From Anaerohalosphaera lusitana (lineage in GTDB: Bacteria; Planctomycetota; Phycisphaerae; Sedimentisphaerales; Anaerohalosphaeraceae), in the NCBI RefSeq assembly GCF_002007645.1, contig NZ_CP019791.1, forward strand, positions 1 to 64,000: a stretch of DNA of 64,000 nucleotides, given 5' to 3'. Every line of letters starts with the position of its first letter. The stretch's first letter is position 1. Shown piece after piece: positions 28,248 to 37,448 of the stretch. Both the position numbers and the translations under genes were made by a program. The notes under the pieces are model-generated. The model was given only the letters and a program-made list of their open reading frames with translations. It had not been told where the DNA came from and searched no databases.

Positions 28248-29735
28248 TCAGGCTATGGGCGGAACGTCTGTGTTCTGACCTGCCGTCGAAGTGTCCTCGT
28301 CCCTGAGCAACGCGTCAAACACGGTGAACGCCGTCAAAATGCCCTTTACGCCCTTCTCATCCGCAACAGGAAGTGCGCGAATAGAGTGCTTGAGCATCGT
28401 ATCCATAGCAGATGCAAGAGGAGCGTCCGGCCTTATCGTACGCACAGGCCGGCTCATGAACCACTTGATCTTTATCTGCAGCGTCGCGGTATCCTGCTCA
28501 CGGCGATACTTGGCGAACACATTGTTGAGATACGGGCTCAAGGCCGCCCGGATGTCGGACTTCGACACAATGCCCCCCAGCGAATCCTCCGCACCTACCA
28601 GCACATACGCAGCGTTGTTCTGCTGCATGCTGGCAAGCACCTTCTCTACAGTTTCATCCTGCGTTGCCCATACGACATCCGTCCGCATTGCATCCGCAAC
28701 AGGCGTATTGTTCAGCATCGCAATGTCGCCTGTTGATACACCGGATGTCGTCCTGGTCAGCCTGCGAATCTCCTGAGAGATCGGCCCGCCGTCTTTTTGA
28801 GTTTTCTCTTCATCAGGCTGCTCAGTCTGAATCTGCTCATCCTCAGCTTCGACCTGCTCCGCGTTTTCCGCTGCAGCAGGTTCCGGCTTTAACTCTTCTT
28901 CAGGCTGTTCGGGTTCAGGCGAATCTGACGCTTCCACCGCTTTTTGTTCGGCTGCTGCTTCATCTGTTTTGACCGTCTGCTTTTCTGCTTCAGGATCTTC
29001 CTTCTCCTCAGCACTTGCCCCGTTATCAGCACTGTCAGCAGCGATTTGCCCATCCGCCGGTTCAGTTTTTGCTTGCGGCTTTTCCTCTGTTTTCGCTTCA
29101 GGCTCATCCTGTGTTTCGACTGCTTGCTCCGTCTCGGGCTCTGCCTGTTTCTCTTCGAACAGAGACACCGGCAGGACCGCTGCGCACTTGACCGGCTCAT
29201 ACTCGTCCAGCGTCATTTCATAGCCCACAGCTACAACCTGCTCATCAGCAGCGAGCGATATCTTCTCCTCCGACTTCATAAAAGGCTTGCCGATGAATGT
29301 TCCGGACTGAAGAAAATGCTCGTGACCTTCCATCTCTTCTCTGAAGAAACGGTCCCACGCACCTACCAGCAGATTGCCCACTTCGCCCAGAGCGTCAGCG
29401 TGCTCTTTCGCATCGTCTTCTGTGCCGGCCTTGCGGTTCTTGTCTATGATGTTGTCCGGCAGCATCACAAAAACACCCGCCAGGGTGAACAATGCATCCT
29501 GATCGAGCATTATGTGAAAATTGCCGTCTAAAGCACCCGAACTCTTCACCGAATAGACGCAGGTAAGCCGCTTAAATTCCTTTTTAAGACTTTTGAATGC
29601 GCACGTCTCTATCTCCAGTTCACAACCGCTTGCCTGGATGCCGAACATCGAGGCGATATCGTCGCAAAAAGCGTCGAAGGCACCAATGGTTACCTCGACC
29701 GCTGAGTTCTGCAGATCTGTAAGTGCTTCAGCCAT
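28248..29735 (-). CDS. CheX-like domain fused to tandem CBS domains
   Basis: A 495-residue protein with three parts. Residues 1-190 resemble the CheC/CheX phosphatase fold; E118 and N121 in GEVGNLLVG form the ExxN active-site pair of CheX. Residues about 195-325 are a disordered Glu/Ala/Pro/Gln linker. Residues about 345-480 hold two CBS domains (MLNNTPVADAMRTDVVW and KWFMSRPVRTIRPDAPLASAMDTML), a ligand-binding module for adenosyl nucleotides or c-di-nucleotides. It is the last gene of the fliK-flgM-cheY-cheX operon, five bases after cheX, with AAGGA before its ATG. A nucleotide-controlled CheY phosphatase or sequestering protein is a reasonable guess. I know no named family with this architecture. 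Confidence 0.75.
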   Translation of the reverse strand: MAEALTDLQNSAVEVTIGAFDAFCDDIASMFGIQASGCELEIETCAFKSLKKEFKRLTCVYSVKSSGALDGNFHIMLDQDALFTLAGVFVMLPDNIIDKNRKAGTEDDAKEHADALGEVGNLLVGAWDRFFREEMEGHEHFLQSGTFIGKPFMKSEEKISLAADEQVVAVGYEMTLDEYEPVKCAAVLPVSLFEEKQAEPETEQAVETQDEPEAKTEEKPQAKTEPADGQIAADSADNGASAEEKEDPEAEKQTVKTDEAAAEQKAVEASDSPEPEQPEEELKPEPAAAENAEQVEAEDEQIQTEQPDEEKTQKDGGPISQEIRRLTRTTSGVSTGDIAMLNNTPVADAMRTDVVWATQDETVEKVLASMQQNNAAYVLVGAEDSLGGIVSKSDIRAALSPYLNNVFAKYRREQDTATLQIKIKWFMSRPVRTIRPDAPLASAMDTMLKHSIRALPVADEKGVKGILTAFTVFDALLRDEDTSTAGQNTDVPPIA

Positions 29736-29740
29736 TCAAT

Positions 29741-30217
29741 TCAGCTTTCCTTGCTTCTGTACAACAGCATCAATTCTGCCGGGCATTCGTCTATGCAAAC
29801 GACCTTCTTGATTTGCACAGCACTGTCGCCCAGGCTCGACGAGAGCTCCTTGCCGCTTACGACACAGGGAATGGAAACGTCGAGATTGCTCAGGCCGTTT
29901 TCCAGCAGCCTGGCCTTGACGCTTCCCATTACCATATTGGCTATCTCGCCCATGGCGTCGCGTATATCCTCTTCTGCCAGGCCGTCTTCCGGCTCCATAC
30001 CCAACATCGTCGCGGCGATCAGCGTTGCGTCATCTTTGCCGCAGCAGATGGACATACAGCCTTCCAGCTCGCCCTTGAAAGTGATCGAGCCCAATAACGC
30101 ATCGCCCTCTACACAATCCACTTCCGGGTTATCATCAACCGTCATAAATATCATCGTCTCGAAGACTTCTTTCGCCGCGTCGACGAGCACTTCCAAGTAG
30201 CATGTTTCCGCTATCAT
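29741..30217 (-). CDS. cheX: CheX-type CheY-phosphate phosphatase
   Basis: CheX proteins remove phosphate from CheY. The 158-residue product matches the family, with the catalytic E91 and N94 in GEIANMVMGSVKARLLE and the usual mixed sheet of the CheC/CheX fold. Its placement next to cheY supports a phosphatase role. The following gene repeats this domain fused to CBS modules. Confidence 0.88.
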   Translation of the reverse strand: MIAETCYLEVLVDAAKEVFETMIFMTVDDNPEVDCVEGDALLGSITFKGELEGCMSICCGKDDATLIAATMLGMEPEDGLAEEDIRDAMGEIANMVMGSVKARLLENGLSNLDVSIPCVVSGKELSSSLGDSAVQIKKVVCIDECPAELMLLYRSKES

Positions 30218-30253
30218 GTCTGTTCCTCTCAGGAATGGATTCTTCAGTTATTG

Positions 30254-30625
30254 TCACATCAGCGGCGACAGCGCCTTCTGAATGCTCTCGGGTGTGAACG
30301 GCTTGGTAACATAACCGTTGGCACCGTCTGCCATAACGCTCTCGATCAGATCGTCCGAGCTCTCAGTGGAGATCATGACGATCTTTGTGTCATTACAGGA
30401 ATCCATTTCCCGAACCTTCTTTACAAGTTCCAGCCCGCCCATGCCCGGCATGTTGATATCGCAAAGCATAATGTCTGCCGGCTGTGCATTGAGTTTTTCC
30501 AGTGCTTCGTTGCCGTCGCCCGCTTCTTCGAAATTGTCGATGTCAAGACCCGCCATACGAAGTGTCCGCAGGATGATCTTACGCATTGTTGCAGAGTCAT
30601 CTACCAGTAAAAGTGACTTAGCCAT
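30254..30625 (-). CDS. cheY: Chemotaxis response regulator CheY
   Basis: Single receiver domain of about 123 residues from ATG 30625 (MAKSLLLVDDS; GGAG nine bases upstream). An upstream in-frame extension is not homologous. Visible are the acidic pair VDDS, phospho-acceptor Asp in IMLCDINMPG, the switch Ser in ISTES and the Lys in VTKPF. Phosphorylated CheY controls the direction or speed of the flagellar motor through the switch. It lies in the flagellar regulator operon rather than in the cheA operon. Confidence 0.95.
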   Translation of the reverse strand: MAKSLLLVDDSATMRKIILRTLRMAGLDIDNFEEAGDGNEALEKLNAQPADIMLCDINMPGMGGLELVKKVREMDSCNDTKIVMISTESSDDLIESVMADGANGYVTKPFTPESIQKALSPLM

Positions 30626-30690
30626 GATTAAGCTCCAAAATTCGTGACTTCTTATATAGATTTTCAAACGTCACGAACACCATCGACACC

Positions 30691-30960
30691 TCAGAAACCG
30701 AACTTTAGGATGTTTGCAGCGGCAGCATTAATATTTGTAGAAGATTCCAGCTTTCCAGCGGCTATCATCGCCTTTGCCCGCTGTATCCGGTCGGCACTGT
30801 TTCGCTCGATTTTGGGTAATTTCCCCAGCGTGTCCTTTATGCGGCTGTCAAAAACTGCGTCCTTATCCTGTTTCGCTGAGTCCGTCTGTTTACGCTGATT
30901 TGCTGCAGCGTCAACGTTTTTGATACTGGCAGCGGCGTTTTGTGTGTTTTCTATTCGCAT
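30691..30960 (-). CDS. flgM: Anti-sigma-28 factor FlgM
   Basis: FlgM holds sigma-28 until the hook is finished and FlgM is exported. The 89-residue protein is largely disordered and rich in Ala, Lys and Asp, with the C-terminal sigma-binding helices RIQRAKAMIAAGKLESSTNINAAAANIL matching the family pattern. It lies 20 bases downstream of fliK. The presence of flgM implies a fliA gene outside the window and a late-gene checkpoint in addition to the sigma-54 tier. Confidence 0.8.
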   Translation of the reverse strand: MRIENTQNAAASIKNVDAAANQRKQTDSAKQDKDAVFDSRIKDTLGKLPKIERNSADRIQRAKAMIAAGKLESSTNINAAAANILKFGF

Positions 30961-30979
30961 AGTTTATACTTATGGCTCA

Positions 30980-32668
30980 TTATATATACAGGTTCAGTTT
31001 GTCATCGCCAAAGGATGCTTCTTGTCCGCTTTCATTATCGAACTGCTGTCCGTTTTTTGCCCGTTCTGGGGAATTTTCCCCAACCGAAGCTGACCCGTCC
31101 GCCGATGTATCGGACCGTCCCTCGGCATCCGTCTGTCCCTGCTGCGATGCGAAGTCCTGTGATGTGTCCGCATTGGTGCTGTCCTGGGTCGACTGCTCGG
31201 TAACGACTACCTCGACCTTCTTGACCGCAAGACCCGACTGCTGCAGCGAACGCACGATCTCGGTCATGTTATGTGCGATCTCGTCACGTGTCGCCAGCTT
31301 TTCAGCCTGTATGAATCCTGTTATCTCGCCGTTTTCCTGCGCGAACTGGATGTTCACCCTTCCCAGTTCCGGCGGGTTGAGCATCAGCGACACCGAATCC
31401 TGTCCGTTCTGTACCGCTATCGCCATAGCCTGCGCGGTCTGCGTGGCCGGTGCGGCATTCGCTGAAAATAACTGGCTCGCACTCATCTGTGCAGCCCCCT
31501 GTGCCTGCGACGCCCCATTCGTCTGTACTGCCGACTGCGCCTGCGCAGATACGTTCTGGAAATCCGTCGCGGTGCGGATAGGATCGTTCGATGCCTGCCT
31601 GCTAACTGAGGACCTGACGCTGAATTCGGCCCCAGCCTTCGCTTGCGACTGAGCCTGGCCCTGCGTTTCGTTCTGATTCAGCGTGCCGGTCTCATTCTTC
31701 ATTTTGAAACTGGAAGACCTGCCCGTTCTGTTCGCTATATTCTCCCGCTGCATTTCAGCAGCAGGCGGATCATTCGTGACCGTTACCTTATTTACCTTGC
31801 CCCCCTTTTCAGAACCGCCGGCCTCGACTGCCAACCCATTTGCTTTCTGTTTACCCTGACCATTGCCTGCCTTTTCACCATCAACCAGCCCGCCGACACC
31901 CTTGTTTGCCGCTGCATCCTGACCGCCCTCACCACCTTTGCCTTTTGTCGCATTATTTGCAGCATTTGCGAGTGCTTCCTGCGCCTGCAGCGCAGCTTTT
32001 TCCATTGCCTTTTCAGGACCGGTTGTTGCTGGTTTGCCGCCCTGCTGCCCGGGCACAATATTTGGACTGTTGCTGTCCTCAACTGTCGCACCTCTCTCGG
32101 CAAAAGTTCCAGCCAGTTGACCTTGCTCAACGGCGGAGCCCCGCTCTGAAAATGTGCCGGATTTCTGGGTTCCGTCTGTCGTTATCTGAGCGGCCTGATT
32201 ATTTTGCGACATATTTTGGCCGGAAATTTTCGTCCCGTTTTGACCCACTTTTGTGCCGTTTTGTTCGACTTTTACCCCGTTTTGCTTAGTTTTGTCCGCT
32301 TCCGTAGAGCCGGTTTTTGCGAATTGTTGGGCATAGAAATGGACCGCAATTGCCGCTTTCTGTTGATCTTCAGCACTGTTTTCACCCTTGCCTGAGCCCT
32401 CAGATTCGCCCTTTTCCGTCTTGTCAGGCTCGGCAGATTCGCTGCTCTCCCGTCCCTGCTGCGATTCCTGCGCAGACTGCGATTCTTCTAACTGCTTGTT
32501 ATAAACGGAGTTAAAGTCCTCACGCGACGACCCCGACGTCCGGCCGGAACTGTCGGCCCATGAATCCTGTGTCCGATTGGTATCTCGCATAGCTGCCGGA
32601 TCATTTTTCGGCGCCGACTGCGGGATCGGTATGCTGTTGTTAAGATTATTGACGCCTGCAGCGCTCAT
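30980..32668 (-). CDS. fliK: Flagellar hook-length control protein FliK
   Basis: FliK measures hook length and switches the export gate to filament substrates. The 562-residue protein has a long, low-complexity N-terminal part rich in Gln, Gly, Lys, Glu and Ser (with several repeats such as VEQNGTKVGQNGTK), and a conserved C-terminal domain from about 405 with the family signature SVSLMLNPPELGRVNIQFAQENGEI. The length falls in the family range. It starts the operon fliK-flgM-cheY-cheX, divergent from flgB. Confidence 0.93.
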   Translation of the reverse strand: MSAAGVNNLNNSIPIPQSAPKNDPAAMRDTNRTQDSWADSSGRTSGSSREDFNSVYNKQLEESQSAQESQQGRESSESAEPDKTEKGESEGSGKGENSAEDQQKAAIAVHFYAQQFAKTGSTEADKTKQNGVKVEQNGTKVGQNGTKISGQNMSQNNQAAQITTDGTQKSGTFSERGSAVEQGQLAGTFAERGATVEDSNSPNIVPGQQGGKPATTGPEKAMEKAALQAQEALANAANNATKGKGGEGGQDAAANKGVGGLVDGEKAGNGQGKQKANGLAVEAGGSEKGGKVNKVTVTNDPPAAEMQRENIANRTGRSSSFKMKNETGTLNQNETQGQAQSQAKAGAEFSVRSSVSRQASNDPIRTATDFQNVSAQAQSAVQTNGASQAQGAAQMSASQLFSANAAPATQTAQAMAIAVQNGQDSVSLMLNPPELGRVNIQFAQENGEITGFIQAEKLATRDEIAHNMTEIVRSLQQSGLAVKKVEVVVTEQSTQDSTNADTSQDFASQQGQTDAEGRSDTSADGSASVGENSPERAKNGQQFDNESGQEASFGDDKLNLYI

Positions 32669-33066
32669 AATACGTTCTCCAGCTCAAAAAAGCTTAAAAA
32701 TTGGCTTGCTACGTTCGTACTGCATATAGAGCAAAATTCATGCCTGCAAAGCATCAGCAAACACAGCTTCAGTCGATAAAACTATACCCTGCAACGACTT
32801 ACAGAAATATCACCTGTTGCCGCAGATTTTCAGTTATTCAAAGCCATGCCCCGAAATTAGGCAGATTTTTCCGTTTCTGTGCATACTTTTCAAGTTTTGC
32901 ACATATATCTGCCTATCATCAGGTGACCGCAATGGTGTTTGAAATGTGTCGCCCTGTTCAAAAAACAGACGCATATGCGAACAGCAAGGCCATTTTTGAA
33001 CGCAATAACCGGCTTTTTGACCCCATGAGCGTACCTGGGAGCTGTTAAATACAGATATCGAACTTC
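32669..33066. other. Divergent promoter region between fliK and flgB
   Basis: About 490 bases separate the two operons. The identifiable contents are the sigma-54 promoter for flgB at 33067-33082 and a weaker one for fliK at 32731-32745. The stretch in between is AT-rich with no gene and is a likely place for an enhancer binding site. Confidence 0.5.
32731..32745 (-). promoter_or_regulatory. Weak sigma-54-like promoter of fliK
   Basis: On the minus strand AGGCAT-N5-TTGC preserves the essential GG and GC spaced by ten bases; two of the six -24 bases differ from TGGCAC. It is 63 bases before the fliK start. Confidence 0.4.
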
Positions 33067-33082
33067 TGGCACAGGTCTTGCA
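33067..33082 (+). promoter_or_regulatory. Perfect sigma-54 promoter of the flgB operon
   Basis: TGGCAC (33067-33072), five bases, TTGCA (33078-33082): an exact -24/-12 element, 74 bases before the flgB start. It is the best regulatory site in the window and indicates RpoN control of the rod/MS-ring/ATPase operon. Confidence 0.9.
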
Positions 33083-33156
33083 CATTACAGAGCACGTAAA
33101 AGAACCTTGTCATATGATCAAGCATTTACACGATTAAACATATTACGGGATTAACC

Positions 33157-33504
33157 ATGTCAGACAATCTGATCAGCTTTTTAGAATCGGGTATTCGTGC
33201 TGAGAGCCTGCGTCAGAGGGCCATTTCCAGCAACATGGCCAATCTGAACACGGCCGGCTACCGCAGGCACGAGGTCAAATTCGAGGAAGAGCTCGCCAAG
33301 GCCATGCAAGCGGGCAAGGATCCCAAAAACGTCGAAGCGGAAGTTTTTCAGCCAAAAACAGCGCCTTTGAACAAAATGGGTAACGATGTGAACCTGGCCT
33401 CGGAGGTCGGTGATATGGTAAAGAATTCATTGCGCCACAAGGCGTTTATCAGGCTGCTCAAGGGCAGATACAACAGATACGAGCAGGCGATAAAGACTCC
33501 GTAA
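33157..33504 (+). CDS. flgB: Flagellar basal-body rod protein FlgB
   Basis: Proximal rod subunit. The 115-residue protein has the rod/hook family N-terminal signature (RQRAISSNMANLNTAGYRRHEV) and lacks the C-terminal helix motif of the hook proteins, as expected for FlgB. It opens the operon under the sigma-54 promoter, 28 bases before flgC. Confidence 0.95.
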   Translation: MSDNLISFLESGIRAESLRQRAISSNMANLNTAGYRRHEVKFEEELAKAMQAGKDPKNVEAEVFQPKTAPLNKMGNDVNLASEVGDMVKNSLRHKAFIRLLKGRYNRYEQAIKTP

Positions 33505-33532
33505 GAGTCAGAGATAGAAGGAGTTAGCGATT

Positions 33533-33937
33533 ATGCCAGTAGAAAAGATGTTTGACAGTCTCGACATTGCTGTATCGGGTATCAAGGCCCAGGACCGCAG
33601 CATCAAATCGATATTTTCAAACGTTGCGAATTCGCGGACGGTGGATGCGGGTTCGGGCAAGCCTTATCGCAGGGTCGAAGCGATACTCAAGGCCCAGGCA
33701 GACGGGCTAAGCGGCGTGGAAGTGTCCGAGATGGCTGAGGACATGAGCGATTTTACGGAAATTCTCGCGCCGGGCCATCCCAATGCCGATGCGAAGGGCT
33801 TTCTGTCGATGCCGAACGTGAATCTGCCGGTTGAAATTATGAATCTGGGGCTTGCAAGCCGGGCATACCAGGCGAATGCGGCAGTTTTGAAGAGATACCA
33901 GGATATGGTGAACACCAGCCTGGAACTATTGAGATAA
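33533..33937 (+). CDS. flgC: Flagellar basal-body rod protein FlgC
   Basis: Second proximal rod subunit, 134 residues. N-terminal FDSLDIAVSGIKAQDRSIKSIFSNVANSRT and C-terminal SRAYQANAAVLKRYQDMVNTSLELL match the family. An AAGGAG site precedes the start. Confidence 0.95.
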   Translation: MPVEKMFDSLDIAVSGIKAQDRSIKSIFSNVANSRTVDAGSGKPYRRVEAILKAQADGLSGVEVSEMAEDMSDFTEILAPGHPNADAKGFLSMPNVNLPVEIMNLGLASRAYQANAAVLKRYQDMVNTSLELLR

Positions 33938-33959
33938 AAAACTTTAAGAGGTACGCAGG

Positions 33960-34268
33960 ATGATAAACTTCAATCCTAATATAAGTCAGATACAGCAGAC
34001 CAACAGGATCAACCAGCCGAACGGCCCGACCAAGACCGGCGAAGGCAGTGACAAGTTCCAGAACACTGTCAAGCAGTACACCGACAAGGTCAACGAGCTG
34101 CAGAACAATGCGGATGACAACGTCAAGGATCTGCTGGCGGGCAAGACCGAGGATGTAAATTCGGTAGTTGCAGATGTCGCCAAGGCGGATATGAGCTTCA
34201 AGGCGCTGGTTGGGGTGAGAAACAAGATCATCGAGGCATACAAGGAAACGATGCGAATGCAGATATGA
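33960..34268 (+). CDS. fliE: Flagellar hook-basal body protein FliE
   Basis: FliE links the MS ring to the rod. At 102 residues it has the usual size; the second half (VNSVVADVAKADMSFKALVGVRNKIIEAYKETMRMQI) carries the conserved terminal helix. The N-terminal third is polar and Asn/Gln rich. It sits in the standard flgB-flgC-fliE-fliF order. Confidence 0.93.
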   Translation: MINFNPNISQIQQTNRINQPNGPTKTGEGSDKFQNTVKQYTDKVNELQNNADDNVKDLLAGKTEDVNSVVADVAKADMSFKALVGVRNKIIEAYKETMRMQI

Positions 34269-34325
34269 TGGTCCGTGTTTGAAGTTGTATCAGTCACTCC
34301 CTATTAATAAGGAATGTAAACCACC

Positions 34326-35855
34326 ATGAATTTCGTTCAGAACATAGCAGCAGCATGGCAGAGAGTCGGGCTTGTGCAGAAAGCCCTGCTTATCGCTATT
34401 GCTGTGGCGTGCGTGATAGGCGGGACGGTTCTGACGAAATGGGCGAGCAAGCCGGACATGCGGCTGCTTTACAGCGATCTGACGCCGGATGTGGCGGGGA
34501 AGATAACGGACAAGCTCAGCGAGAAAGCGATACCTTATGAGCTTAGAGGCGGCGGAACGAGTGTTTATGTTCCGAGGAAGCATGTATATCAGATGCGGGT
34601 TGATCTGGCGAAGGACGGTCTGCCGGGCAACGAGTCGCAGGGTTACAAGCTATTCGATAACGAAGGTATCGGCGTAAGTCCGTTCGTGCAGAACATCAAC
34701 AAGACACGGGCATTACAGGATGAGCTGGCGAGATCCATATCGCTGTTTGACGGCGTTACGAATGCAAGGATCCACCTAGTTCGGCCGGAAGGAAACGTTT
34801 TCAATTCGGGTGAAGAAGATTCCAGTGCAAGCGTGGTATTGAGGCTCAAGCCTGGCTATCGCGTGGGGCAGACAACGGTAGCGAGCATTACGCACATGGT
34901 TGCGGGAGCGGTTGAGAGTCTGAAGGCTGAGAATGTCACGGTGGTCGACAGCCAGGGTCAGTTGCTTTCGAGCAGGCATGACGAGGGTCTTGCAGGCGGA
35001 CCGAGCACGTTCATGGATTACAAGGACAGGGTCGAGCAAACGCTTTCACGAAAAGCTGAGGACATGCTGATGGCGGCACTTGGGCCGGGGCGTGCATCGG
35101 TGAAGGTTTCCGCTGTGATCGATATGGAAAGCGAAGACGTTCAGACCGTCACTTATCAGAAAGGCGTACCGACCAAAGAGGAGATCAACACTACTTCCAA
35201 AACTACTAACAACGATGGTGAACAGGCCAGCGGCGGGGACAACGAATCCGAAGAGCAGATACTTACAGAATATCAGCTTCCGGAGACAACGACACGCAAG
35301 ACGAAGATCGGCGGGCAGATAGTATCGCTGAGCGTTGCCGCGGTGGTGGATCTGAGTGCACCCGAGCCTGAGCCGACAGCTACGGAGGGCGAAGAAGGCG
35401 GGGAGGGTACGACCAATACAACCAGCACGACATCCAGTCAGCCGATCATGGCGGTCGAAGATGTCAAGCAGTTAATCATTACGGCACTTGGTAAGGATCT
35501 GCTGACTGAGGAAAACCTGAGCGTTGTCAGTACGAAATTCAACAGACCTCAACTGCCAGTCGAAGAAGAGGCCGATGTGCCTTTCTGGGAACCATATATC
35601 GGTTTGATACGCAATGCTTCGCTGGGGATAATGGCGGTTTGTGCATTGGGCGTGTTGAAGATCATGGGCGGCGGGAAGGCGAAAGCCCCGGTCGCAGCAT
35701 CGGGCGGGGAGGCGAATCTGAGCGGCGGCGAACAGGCGAGCAGCACAAATATGCTGCCGGCCGGCGAGGTTCGGGCACAGATAGCACATGCGCTGCAGAG
35801 CGATCCCGATCAGGTTAGAGAATTGTTCAACAGTTGGCTGCAGGAAAAGGGTTGA
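34326..35855 (+). CDS. fliF: Flagellar MS-ring protein FliF
   Basis: FliF forms the membrane and supramembrane rings on which the motor is built. The 509-residue protein has an N-terminal membrane helix (about 18-37), ring-building motifs (LPGNESQGYKLFD, ALQDELARSISLFDGVTNARIHLV), an acidic extracellular stretch, a second membrane helix (about 433-450) and a cytoplasmic tail that binds FliG. Length is slightly below the usual 550. Confidence 0.96.
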   Translation: MNFVQNIAAAWQRVGLVQKALLIAIAVACVIGGTVLTKWASKPDMRLLYSDLTPDVAGKITDKLSEKAIPYELRGGGTSVYVPRKHVYQMRVDLAKDGLPGNESQGYKLFDNEGIGVSPFVQNINKTRALQDELARSISLFDGVTNARIHLVRPEGNVFNSGEEDSSASVVLRLKPGYRVGQTTVASITHMVAGAVESLKAENVTVVDSQGQLLSSRHDEGLAGGPSTFMDYKDRVEQTLSRKAEDMLMAALGPGRASVKVSAVIDMESEDVQTVTYQKGVPTKEEINTTSKTTNNDGEQASGGDNESEEQILTEYQLPETTTRKTKIGGQIVSLSVAAVVDLSAPEPEPTATEGEEGGEGTTNTTSTTSSQPIMAVEDVKQLIITALGKDLLTEENLSVVSTKFNRPQLPVEEEADVPFWEPYIGLIRNASLGIMAVCALGVLKIMGGGKAKAPVAASGGEANLSGGEQASSTNMLPAGEVRAQIAHALQSDPDQVRELFNSWLQEKG

Positions 35856-35858
35856 TAA

Positions 35859-36854
35859 GTGGCAAACGTAAACGGCGTGAGAAAAATTGCTATGCTTCTG
35901 CTCGGCCTGGATGCGGTGACCGCTACCGAGCTGATGAAGGGCCTGAATCCGGAAGAGGTTCAGGAGATAGCGATGGAGCTTGCGCAGTTGGATGCATCTG
36001 ATCAGCGTGACCCAAAGGAAGAGGCGCGTATCGCAAGAGAATTCCACGGTGTTCTGCAGAAGAAGGTGGCGCAGCGATTCAACGTAAAGAAATTTCTCAA
36101 CGAAGCACTTGTCAACATCCTGGGGAGCGGCAAGGCTGAAGAGGTGCGCAACCAGGTAATGGCGGTCACACAGCGGAAGGATCCATTCATCAATATACGT
36201 TCGGCGACAACGGACGAACTTGTGCTTGCGCTGGAGGGGCAGCACCCGCAGACCACAGCGGCTGTGCTGGGTGAGCTGGCGCCGAATAAATGCCAGGAAG
36301 TGCTGTCCCATCTGGACGAGCAGACAAGAAGGCAGACGGTGCGGCGGATGGCGACGCTGGATCAGATGACGATGGACATGAAGCATCGGATCGCGGGGAT
36401 GGTCAACGAACGGCTGAACAAGTTCAAGGGTGAAGTGCTGCCTGAAGGACGCGAGCAGACGCTGCGGCGGCTGGCGGTGGTACTGAGTGGTCTGGATCAT
36501 AAGCTGCGCGATGAGCTGGTGGGTGAGATCAACAAGGAAGACGAAGAGTCTTGCACTATGGTCAAGAACCTTATGGTAACGTGGGAGGATATTCCCTCGA
36601 TCGCGGACCGGTCGCTGCAGGAATGTCTGCGGAACGTGGATGTGGGGAAGATGGCGGTTGCGTTGTTCGAGGCGGACGAGGACATCGCACAGAAGATACG
36701 CGCGAATATGTCCGGTCGAGCGGTTTCGATGCTGGACGAAGAAATATCGCTGATGCAGGAGCCGATGGAGCAGGAAGTTATAGAGGCGAGGGACGAGGTC
36801 GTTCAGCCTCTGCGGGAAGCGAACGAAGAAGGCACACTCCGGAAGGAGAAGTAA
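35859..36854 (+). CDS. fliG: Flagellar motor switch protein FliG
   Basis: FliG is the rotor part that touches the stator. The 331-residue protein begins at GTG 35859, three bases after the fliF stop. It has the N-terminal FliF-binding domain, the middle EHPQT-type motif as EGQHPQTTAAVL, and a C-terminal torque helix region (DIPSIADRSLQECLRNVDVGKMAVALF). FliM and FliN, its usual switch partners, are not in the window. Confidence 0.95.
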   Translation: MANVNGVRKIAMLLLGLDAVTATELMKGLNPEEVQEIAMELAQLDASDQRDPKEEARIAREFHGVLQKKVAQRFNVKKFLNEALVNILGSGKAEEVRNQVMAVTQRKDPFINIRSATTDELVLALEGQHPQTTAAVLGELAPNKCQEVLSHLDEQTRRQTVRRMATLDQMTMDMKHRIAGMVNERLNKFKGEVLPEGREQTLRRLAVVLSGLDHKLRDELVGEINKEDEESCTMVKNLMVTWEDIPSIADRSLQECLRNVDVGKMAVALFEADEDIAQKIRANMSGRAVSMLDEEISLMQEPMEQEVIEARDEVVQPLREANEEGTLRKEK

Positions 36855-36857
36855 TAT

Positions 36858-37448
36858 ATGCCTGAGCCCATCACATTGAATCTCAAAGTGCCGGTGGCTT
36901 CTGTCGAGCTGGCGAATCCTGGTGAGGACGGACAGGATGACGCCCTGGGAGATCCTTCAGAGATAAAAGCCAGGCTTGCGGAAATTGAAAACATCAAGGC
37001 CGAGCTGACGGCGGAAAAACAGCAGATCGGGCAGGCACTGGCGGCGATCGAGAAAAGCGGCAGTGAGCTCGAGCAGTTCTATCAGCAGAGTATGAACGAA
37101 TATCCCGCGCAGGTGGTTGGGCTTGGGGTGGAAATCGCAAGGCGGATACTGGCTGGGAAGATCGAGGCGGGTGAATATGATATCGAAGCTATCATCGAGC
37201 GGGCGGTTGACGCCGCTCCGGTGAAGGAGGATATAACGATAAGGCTGAACGGCAAGGACATCGAGACGCTGACGGCTAATGGGGCCGAGAATGTCGGACG
37301 GCTCAAGGGCGTAAAGCTTGTTGCGGACGATTCGATAGGCAGAGCCGAGTGCGTGGTAGATACGCCGAGGGGGATCGTTGATTATTTTGTGGAAGATCAG
37401 TTAAAGCGAATCGTTGATATAATTCTCAATACGGCTTCAGATGAATGA
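36858..37448 (+). CDS. fliH: Flagellar assembly protein FliH
   Basis: FliH is the stator-like regulator of the FliI export ATPase. The 196-residue protein has an N-terminal region, a Glu/Lys/Gln-rich coiled coil (about 34-75), and the C-terminal domain with EIARRILAGKIE, ITIRLNGKDIE and GRAECVVDTPRGIVD, as in the family. It overlaps fliI by eight bases. Confidence 0.88.
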   Translation: MPEPITLNLKVPVASVELANPGEDGQDDALGDPSEIKARLAEIENIKAELTAEKQQIGQALAAIEKSGSELEQFYQQSMNEYPAQVVGLGVEIARRILAGKIEAGEYDIEAIIERAVDAAPVKEDITIRLNGKDIETLTANGAENVGRLKGVKLVADDSIGRAECVVDTPRGIVDYFVEDQLKRIVDIILNTASDE

